From Linanthus parryae (Eukaryota > Streptophyta > Magnoliopsida > Ericales > Polemoniaceae): DNA of 64,000 bases. Where the stretch lies: NCBI GenBank assembly GCA_023055425.1, contig JALGPY010000004.1, positions 56,691,718 to 56,755,717 on the forward strand, read 5' to 3'. A program made the translations under genes and the position numbers. The notes beneath the pieces are model-generated. The model ran no database searches and was not told the DNA's origin. It was given only the letters and a program-made list of their open reading frames with translations. Positions 56,806 to 64,000 of this stretch are shown piece by piece (position 1 is the first letter of the stretch; every line of letters starts with the position of its first letter).

Positions 56806-58450
56806 TTGTGGGCCATTATCCAGAATAATCCTCATACATTCTACACGGAAAAGAATGGGATCAAAACTCCCAAAACTGAGGATTCACTTTCTACTTCTGA
56901 ATTAGAACAGTTTTCTAAGAATTACACATCTATGAATCTCTTATATTGTGCTTTGAGTGCAAATGAATTCAACAAGCCGCAAGACTGCTAAGGAAATATG
57001 GGACAAACAGGTGGTAACATTTTAAGGAACCAGCCAAGTGAAGCAAACAAAGATCAACATATTTCTTATACAGTATGAACTGTTTAAAATGAATGGAGAT
57101 GAATCCATCAAGGACATGTTCAAGAGATTTACAGACACTGTCAACAATCAGGACTCGTTGGGAAAATCTTTTTCAAATCAAGAGAAATTCAGAATGATCT
57201 TGAGAAGTCTTCCAAAGTCCAAATGGGAACCAAAGACCACTTCCATTAAAGAAGCTCAAGATCTATCATCTCTCCAATTGAATGATCTACAGGAAAAGCT
57301 TCTCACACATGAAATTTTCATGAATGAAGTTGATGGAGAATTACCAGAAAGTGTATAGAATGTAGCTTTAAAGGCCAAAGAGAATGAACCTTCTCAAATT
57401 CTTGAAAATGAGGAATATGATGAAGAAGATCCCTTTGACTTATTTCCAAAGCCTTGACCAGAATTCTCAACATGAAGAAGACTTTTGGAACCAAATATTT
57501 TAGCAGGGACAAATACAAGTCCTCCAGTAGCAAAGACTACAAAGGTAAATCTTCTTCTCATGGTAATAAGCATAAAGTAATAAATTTCTTTATGTGTGGT
57601 GATGTAGGACACTTGATCAGAGGCTGCCATCACAGGAAGAGCAAACATTTTTCAAAGAAGGATCATGACAGAAGAAAGAAAGCTTTGGTAGCTTTTTGGA
57701 GTGATTCCAAATCTGAAGAAGATCAAGCCAATCTTTTCCTCATGGCCAAGAATAATGGAAGTTCTGAAAAGAACATCAAGGTAATGGTACAAAGTCTTAT
57801 GTCCAAACCTGCAGAGGTTCTTTCTGAAATTATAAGAACCATGCTTTTCAATGAGGAAGATTATTTGAATGAGATGAAAACTTTGAAAAAGAAAGTTCTT
57901 GAGCAAGCAAAAGAGAATCAGGAATTCGTTTGTCAAAACAAGAATCTTTAAATTTCTCAGGCTAAAACTGACAGAGATCTCAAAGCCTTTGAAATCAATT
58001 TCAAAACCTTGAAAATCCAAGTCAAGGAAGTAGTCACTGAGAACTCTCTTCTGAGAGAAAATCTAGTTGCTCTGAAACATAATTATGATGAATTGGAGGG
58101 AAAAAAAAAACACTACTCTAACTGAGAAACTTCGAGACTCTAAGAATGTTATGACCAATCTTGCTGGCTCAGAACACATTCTCAACTTGATTCTTGGAGG
58201 AAGTCTACAATCTGTTCACAAAAATGACATTGTATATAATCCAAATTTTTCTAAATAAATCCAGTACCAGACTTGTGAAAGCCAGTAGCAGACCTTCTCC
58301 AAAGTGTCATTACTGCAATAAGATTGGTCAAGTTAAGATGACTTGTCCCTTTAGAAGAAGAAAACCTCACATTATGAGGAATACTTTTCCACTGCAACTC
58401 AAGGGACAAGTTAGACAGATTTACTCCCAAAGGGGTTAGACCAACTAACA
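56806..58450 (+). pseudogene. SIRE-like copia gag, degraded
   Basis: Fragments in order are WAIIQNNPHTFYTEKNG (56806), a UBN2/gag-polypeptide block (YELFKMNGDESIKDMFKRFT, ILRSLPKSKWEPK) at 57038-57358, a knuckle remnant MCGDVGHLIRGC near 57595 whose first Cys is Phe, and a Lys/Glu-rich coiled-coil-like segment to 57951. A second knuckle CHYCNKIGQVKMTC lies near 58302, with Gln in place of the ligand His. Stops and frame changes separate the pieces. Both knuckles have lost a zinc ligand. Confidence 0.8.
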
Positions 58451-58539
58451 TGATTGATTCTGAATATCAATCCAAATTTTGCACTTGATCTAACAGATGG
58501 GCAAAGCAGTGAATGGTGTTTGCAGGTTTTCACCAAGAG

Positions 58540-59132
58540 TAAGGAACATAGTGGATCATGGATAGAGGTTTCTCCATACACATGAGTTGCTAGAGTTCTT
58601 TATTCTCATGATTGAAAGAACATTCAGGAGGAACAATCATACTTGGTGAAAAATGCAAATGCAACATCATAGGATTTTGGAATGTTGGTAACAGTCTGAA
58701 AATTCTGTCTCAGATGTGTATCTTATAGATGGTCTTAAATTTAATCTGCTTAGTGTTTCTCAATTGTGTGAAAAATTGAATAACGTCATATTCTATAAAG
58801 AGAAATGTGTGGTGCAAGATGAGAATTCAGGCAATTTCATACTCAAAACCTCTAGATCAAACAATGTTTACTCTGTAAATACTAACAAAGTTGCAGGGGA
58901 AAGACTTAAGTGTCTCAAGGCCTTGAAAGAGGATTCAAAGCTTTGTCACAGAAAGCTTGGACACATGAGCTTGCATAATCTAAACAAACTTGTTTCCAGA
59001 GACCGTGTCAAAGGTGTACCATCCATTAATTTCAAAGATGAAGAGATATGCAAAGCCTATGCTCAAGGTAAACAAGCAAGGAGCTCTTTAAAGTTCAAGA
59101 ACTTTGTAAGTACTACTAGACCCATTAAATAA
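58540..59132 (+). pseudogene. SIRE-like protease remnant and pre-integrase domain
   Basis: Near 58552 the protease active site reads WIMDRGFSIHM, with Arg where the D-S/T-G motif needs Ser or Thr. The frame is broken around it. From 58716, YLIDGLKFNLLSVSQLCEKL is the protease C-terminal region, and LCHRKLGHMSLHNLNKLVSR is the pre-integrase zinc-binding part. A Cys expected after this block is replaced by Tyr in CKAYAQGKQ. Confidence 0.75.
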
Positions 59133-59912
59133 ATTCATATGAATCTTCGTGGTCCATTGAGAACTCCTTCTCCAAAGGGTAAGAAGTATATGCTGGTTAT
59201 TGTAGATGATTTCTCTAGACTTACCTAGGTAATATTTTGGAGATAAAATTTTGAAGCTCTATCTGAATTTTAAAAGCTTTGCAAAGAGCTTCAAACTTTG
59301 AAAAACCTGGCTTTTGATTCTATTACAAGTGATCATGGCAGAGAATTTGATCAAATTAAATTTGATTTATTTTGTGCTAAGTATGGTATCTCTCACAACT
59401 TCTCTGCTCCCCGAACTCCTCAACAGAATGGAGTTGTTGAAAGAAAGAACAAGACTCTTGAGGACATGTCTAGGAATATGCTTATGGAGAACAATTTGCC
59501 AAAATCATTTTGGGAAGAAGCTGTCAACACTGCCAATATTCTGAATAGGTGTGTGATTAGGCCAATCTTGAATAAAAATCCATATAAACTCTTCAAAGGG
59601 AGAAATCCTGACATATCTTATTTCAATCCTTTTGAATGTACCTATTTTTTACACAACAATGGTAAGGACAATCTCGGAAAGTTTTATGTTATAAGTGATG
59701 AAGACTTGAATCTAAGCAAGCATGAGTCAGATGATGAAGAAGATCCAGAAAGTGGCTCCAAAGAGAACTTGCAGGATAATATAAGACATTTTCGAGGCCT
59801 TGAAAATGAATTTCAAAGCCTTGAAACAAATCCTCGAGAAAAGCATAATGATCAAGCCACTTCCTCAAGCTTTCAAAGACTTGAAAAGCTTTTCGAAGAA
59901 CCTGAACCCTAG
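59133..59912 (+). pseudogene. SIRE-like integrase, with stops
   Basis: The first part (LRGPLRTPSPKGKKYMLVIV, then DDFSRLT) ends in stops near 59226-59240. The frame resumes as ITSDHGREFDQIKFDLFCAK and PRTPQQNGVVERKNKTLEDM, so the second Asp and the Glu of DDE are present. A C-terminal acidic linker (ESDDEEDPESGSKEN) with palindrome-encoded FRGLENEFQSLE runs to 59912. Confidence 0.82.
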
Positions 59913-59999
59913 ACACCAAGAAATAGATTCAACTACCTTTAAACACATCCAACAGATAATATTATTTATGATCCATCCACTGGTACTAAAACTAGATAT

Positions 60000-61579
60000 C
60001 AACAAAGGAACTTAAGTCCTTTTAATGCTTTTGTTTCTCTTGTAGAACCGAAGAATGTGAAGGAAGCATTACAAGAAGCAGACTGGATCATTGCTATGCA
60101 AAGTTAACTCAATGAGTTTGAAAGGAACAAGTTTTGGAACCTAGTTCCTCCCCCATATATCATTTTGTGATTAGCACATGGTGGGTGTTAAGAATTAAGC
60201 TAGATAAGAATGGTAAGATTATCATAAACAAAGAAAGATTAGTTTCTCAAGGCTACAATGAAGAAGAAGGTATAGACTATGAGGAGACTTTTGCTCCTGT
60301 AGCCATGTTAGAAGCAATTAGGTTATTACTTGCCTTTGCATCTCATAAGGAAATAAAACTTTTTCAAATGGATGTTAAATGTTCCTTTCTAAATGGTTAT
60401 CTGCAAGAATAAGTTTATGTTGCTCACCCCCGGGTTTTGAAAGTGATGAGTTTTCAACTATGTTTATAAACTTGACAAAGCCCTTTATAGTTTGAAACAG
60501 TCTCCAAGAGCTTGGTATGAAAGATTGTCAAAATTTCTACTTCATAATGGTTTCAAAAGAGGATTAGTGGACAAAATTCTTTCCACAAAGACTCACGAGA
60601 AAGACATTCTTGTAGTACATATATATATGTTGATGATATTCTATTTGGTGCTACAAATGATTCTCTTTCAAAGGGTTTCTCAAGTTTTATGATCAGGGAG
60701 ATTGAGATGAGCTTAATGGGAGAGTTAAATTTCTTTCTTGGACGTCATATGCATCAAATGAAGAAATGAATTTATCTACATCAGAACAAGTACACCAAGG
60801 ACTTACTAAACAAGTACAATCTATCTCATTAGAAGTTTGTAAGAAACCATATGAGCTCCACATTATCTATGGACAAAGATCAAAATGGTAAGAGTGTGAA
60901 CCAGAAGGAATACAGAGGTATGATTGATTCACTTCTCTATCTTACTGCTAGTAGGCCAGACATCATGTTCAGTGTTTGTATATGTGTTAGATTCCAAGCT
61001 GATCCAAAAGAATCACATTTAGTTGCTGTCAAAAGAATCTTTAGATATCTCAATGGTACCAAAGACTTATGGATTCTGTATCCAAAACAGTCTAACTTCT
61101 CTCTGTGTGGCTATTCAGATGCTGATTTTGTAGGTTATAAAGTTGACAAAAAAATCACTTCATGGTGTTGCCAATATCTTGTATCATCCCTGATAAGCTG
61201 GCATTCTAAGAAGCAAAATTCAATAGCATTATCAACTGCATAAGCTGAGTACATAGATGTCGGATCTTGCTGCTCACAAGTACTATGGATAGCTCAACAT
61301 ATGAGAGACTTAGGCTTTGAATTCAGAGATATTCCTATCAAGTGTGACAACACTGGTGCAATCTCTAATTCAAAGAATCCAGTTCAGCACTCAAGAACCA
61401 AACACATAGATGTCAGACACCATTTCATTAGAAATCATGTAGAGAAAGGTGATATCTCTCTTGAATTTGTCCCTACTACCATGAAATTTGCAGATATCTT
61501 CACTAAAGCATTTACAGAGGACAAGTTCTCAACCCTGAGATTAGAACTGGGCATGCCTAATAAGGAAGCACTAGTTTAG
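60000..61579 (+). pseudogene. SIRE-like RT and RNase H, heavily frameshifted
   Basis: RT begins near 60050 (PKNVKEALQEADWI) and continues at 60134-60412 with INKERLVSQGYNEEEGIDYE and motif A QMDVKCSFLNGY. The YVDDI box lies near 60630 but is out of phase with the preceding frame, apparently through expansion of a TATATA run. The 60851-61243 frame has YRGMIDSLLYLTASRPDIMF and YSDADFVGYKVDK. RNase H ends at 61301-61579 with IKCDNTGAISNSKNPVQHSR and TKHIDVRHHFIRN. Stops occur near 60412, 60450 and 61243. Confidence 0.85.
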
Positions 61580-61902
61580 GGGGAGTATCAGGTAAGGTTA
61601 TGTGTTTTCAAGGTCTTGGAAAGTTTTAAAAGCCTTGAAAATCTTCTCAAAGCCTTGATCGTATATGCTTTAGTATTACAATATTTCCTAACGTTGTTTT
61701 TCAAATTAAAAACAAATCTTTTCAAAATTCATAGCAAATTATTTTATTTTCTTAAGGAGTATGTATTTCTGTCAAACTTCCTTTCTCAAAGATATAGGAA
61801 TATTTTGTTTCCTATTACAGCTCAAACTCTTTGCTACTTATCTTCTCCCTTATCTCTCGAATATTTCACTCCTAACTCTGTCTTCTAAATACCCAAAACC
61901 CT
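61580..61902 (+). other. Spacer between pol and the 3' ORF, with palindromes
   Basis: GTTTAGGGGGAGTATCAGG follows the pol stop, a polypurine-like stretch typical of this copia class. From 61605 to 61660 three variants of the TTTCAAGGCCTTGAAA palindrome lie in a row. Confidence 0.6.
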
Positions 61903-63377
61903 AATGGGTTCCCGAAGAACCTCAGACAGAATAAATATGGATGGATGCTCCAAGAAGAGTTCATGGAAAAAGAGGAAGACTGCAGAAGAGTAATTGCAAG
62001 CTATAGTGATGGATCCAGCTCCAGAACCCCTAGTACTTCACTACCACATCCTTGTTCTCACAAGAAGAAGAGCAAGAAGGATAACAGTGAACAGACTGCT
62101 GTTTCATGAAAGAAGATACCAGATCCAGAGATTGGTTCTAAGAAACTGAGGGAATTCTGATTGGAAGCCCCCAGTCAGCAAAGAAGAAGCCTCTGAAGTC
62201 TGACAAAGGAAAAGAGAAGGTTACTGAAAAAGGAAAAGAGAAGGTTACTGACAAAGGATAGGAGAAAGTTACTGGCAAATAGATTGAGGTAAAATAGAAG
62301 GACATTGGCAAGGAGATTCAGATCTTTTCTGAAAAACAAACATCTCCTGGTGAGAAAGCTCTTTCTAGTATGTGTTTTGTTAGTCATTCAGCCAAAGGAA
62401 TTTGGTTAGATGGTTTTGCCTCTTCTCCTATTGCATATTGTAGTTTGATCAGCACTAGCATGTTGAATAGTCTGAATTTGTAGTGCATTTGGGGGATGAA
62501 ACAAAGTTCTTTGTGGAGAATTCTTAATCCCTCAGAAGTTGCATACCCTATACTTACCAGACTGTTCTATCTAAACATGAAGCGAATCAAGACCTTGAAT
62601 AGAGCTTTCTCTTCTAAAGTTGCTGGAAAAGAGACGGAGTAAGATCATAGTGAGTTTGCTAATGTTCTGGGGTGTCCTAAGAGGTATAACACTGACAATT
62701 ATCCTAGCAGAGCTGAAGCCCTACAATTGGCTAAGGAATAATTCTTTATACCTAATGCAGCTACCTCCTCAAAACAGCTGACATACTCTGTGTTGACTGT
62801 TGAAGCTAAGATTATGTTTACTTTTTTGATTAGGTGCGTAGTTCCTAAGGAGAATTCTAAGGAGTTGCTTATTGATAGAGTACTGCATTTGATGTATCTG
62901 GTTATGCATGGTTATGAGATTGATCTGCCAACCATTGTGATGGAACACATTCTTTATTCCAGTAGCAAGCAAAGGAAGCATCCACTACCATATGCCAATA
63001 TCATCACCCTGTTCTTAGAACACTTAGAAACACATGTTGACAGGGAAGAGACAATCACAACTTGCTTGGGAATGCTTGATGCAAAGGCTTTTCAAAGGAT
63101 AGGAATTATGAAAGCCAGTGAGGGAGTTTGGAAGCTCTACTCTGAATTGTCTACTGAGGAGTTACAGTCTAAAAAGTTTCCTAAACCTCTACCCTCTCCT
63201 TCAACCTTACTTCCTCCATCTCAAGACCAAACCATGGTGCTTCAAAGGCTAGACTTCATTGAGAATGAAATGGATGAATTGAAGCGGGGAAAGTTTGAAT
63301 TGGGATTTGAGTTCAAACAGATGAAATATATGGTTCACAAGTTCCCAATGGAAGAAGAAGTTTCACAAGTTCCATAG
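61903..63377 (+). pseudogene. 3' (env-position) ORF of the SIRE-like element, plant-transposon-protein-like
   Basis: An ATG at 61903 opens MGSRRTSDRINMDGCSKKSS. A Lys/Glu-rich region with direct repeats (EKEKVTEKGKEKVTDKG type, 62200-62300) follows, with stops. From about 62450 to 63377 one frame with a few stops resembles the putative plant transposon protein domain (LNPSEVAYPILTRLFYLNMK, VVPKENSKELLIDRVLHLMY and NIITLFLEHLETHVDREE). A C-terminal coiled-coil-like end (MVLQRLDFIENEMDELKRGK) closes it. The position matches the env-like ORF of SIRE elements. I see no clear membrane span and make no claim of envelope function. Confidence 0.6.
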
Positions 63378-63615
63378 CGAAAAAAGAAGGCAGGTTCTAC
63401 AGATGATCAATTTGATGATCACACTACTGAGGATGATAATGCTGGAGATAGGGATAATGGGAAGCAGATTGCTAGTGACAAGGAAGCTGGGAAAAAGGTT
63501 GCAAAAGATAAAAGAGTGATTGATGAAGACAACATTGATGAAGGAGAACTTCTCAAAGAGACTCTGACGAGTAAGAAAGGAAAGAAACCAATGACTTCTA
63601 CATATTTGTTTGAAG
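63378..63615 (+). other. End of the SIRE-like 3' region
   Basis: The sequence is Lys/Asp-rich when read in frame (for example DDNAGDRDNGKQIASDKEAG) and is probably the tail of the same ORF after a stop at 63376. It is cut off by an LTR at 63616. Confidence 0.5.
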
Positions 63616-64000
63616 TGTAGGGTTTTGATAACGGATCCCCATAGGAATAAACCAAATTAAATCCATTTAAGAACCTCCAAGGATCAAGGGAAGACACAAA
63701 ATAACGATAGAAGGGGATAGTGTATCATAATACCTTTGGGCTCTCATGTGATGACTTCACTTGTGAAATAGTATTCATGTCTCTATGGCTAGTCCACTCC
63801 TAGGATCAAGCTCTAGATTCCTCCACGTTGTGTGCTAGCAACCAATGGAAGAAGGAAGAATAAGAATCACACAAAGGGGACCAAACGGAGGCTCGGCCTC
63901 CTTTGACCGATGGGTAGGGGGCGGACGGTTCTACGCTCGGCCTAGACCTTGTCTTGCTCTCTCTTCTTTCTTTTCTCTCCTAGTGTTATAACAATTATGA
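63616..64000 (-). mobile_element. Partial LTR of another copia element, minus strand, runs off the window
   Basis: The minus strand ends GTTATCAAAACCCTACA here. It carries the LTR landmarks of copia A and B: GAGAGAGCAAGACAAGG, a GGCCGAGC block, TTCTTCCTTCTTCC and a GTGGACTAGCCATAGAG counterpart of CGTGGATCAACC. It is a diverged family member. No primer-binding site adjoins at the left, so this is the outer edge of a 3' LTR or a solo LTR inserted in the SIRE-like element. Confidence 0.75.

Larger units (their letters stand above)
41240..63615 (+). mobile_element. SIRE-like Ty1/copia element, degraded, 5' LTR region split by nested elements
   Basis: The flanks of the nested gypsy (41240-42005 and 56441-56800) join into one 5' LTR/leader. 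It is followed by copia gag, two knuckle remnants, protease, integrase, RT and RNase H to 61578, then GGGGGAGTAT and a further ORF in the env position. Domain order and the extra 3' ORF indicate a SIRE/Maximus-type element. The coding regions have many stops and frameshifts. A 16-base palindrome TTTCAAGGCCTTGAAA recurs along it, which helps to tie the separated parts together. Exact ends and target duplication are not visible; the 3' LTR is absent from the window. Confidence 0.75.

Noticed and set aside
61616..61888. 90-codon frame with a hydrophobic stretch, possibly a membrane protein
   Set aside because: It overlaps the palindrome-rich spacer, is AT-driven in composition, and precedes the real 3' ORF start.

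Overview
The window looks like gene-poor, transposon-dense nuclear DNA from a flowering plant, probably a dicot. The evidence is plant-type Ty1/copia and Ty3/gypsy gag-pol remnants (including a SIRE-like copia and an Athila-type gypsy), a plant mobile domain pseudogene, a Helitron with canonical termini, CACTA-like, hAT-like and Tourist-like elements, and a fragment resembling the plant MTPC4/SLC30A9 metal transporter family. I see no intact cellular gene. The longest reading frames belong to retrotransposons, and most carry stops, frameshifts or interruptions. The species cannot be read from the sequence.

Positions 1-9372. After 1.3 kb without a recognisable gene there is a 98-bp tandem repeat fused in frame to a broken plant mobile domain (PMD) coding region (to about 2755). 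A 2.4-kb field of degenerate ATCCTGGAT/ATCCAGGAT repeats follows (about 3236-5690). Next come two short minisatellites and a minus-strand, gag-only Ty3/gypsy derivative whose 5' LTR lies at 8417-9372.

Positions 9373-21470. A composite retroelement with two 205-bp LTRs (9982-10186, 16212-16416) and a perfect GTAAC target duplication holds several unrelated pieces. These are unidentified gene-like fragments, an MTPC4-like fragment, an in-frame minisatellite, copia gag-protease-integrase on the minus strand, and an opposite-strand copia RT/RNase H that ends in U3-R and 17 A residues like a polyadenylated mRNA. A hAT-like MITE interrupts the copia part. To the right lie a foldback cluster, a 2.2-kb Helitron (17268-19440), a Tourist-like MITE, and a duplicated exon-like unit.

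Positions 21471-41056. This is a nest. The second exon-like unit is split by a CACTA-like element, which is split by a copia element (22408-40030, target duplication ATCTC). That copia's 5' LTR is in turn split by a minus-strand, gag-protease-only Athila-like gypsy element (22555-31810, target duplication TCCAC).

Positions 41240-64000. This is a second, four-level nest. A SIRE-like copia (about 41240-63615) has its 5' LTR region split by an internally deleted gypsy element (about 42006-56440). That element's 5' LTR is split by a second copia of the same family as the first (42413-53777, target duplication TTAAC). Its pre-integrase region is split by a CACTA element (46979-49840, target duplication CTA). 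The SIRE-like element also has a decayed env-position ORF with a plant-transposon-protein-like domain. The window ends inside a minus-strand LTR related to the two copia copies.

The nests give a relative insertion order. The signals most worth pursuing are the mRNA-like poly(A) junction inside the composite element, the palindrome TTTCAAGGCCTTGAAA recurring along the SIRE-like element in more than one codon phase, the ATCCTGG array, and the 98-bp repeat that is open in all three frames.
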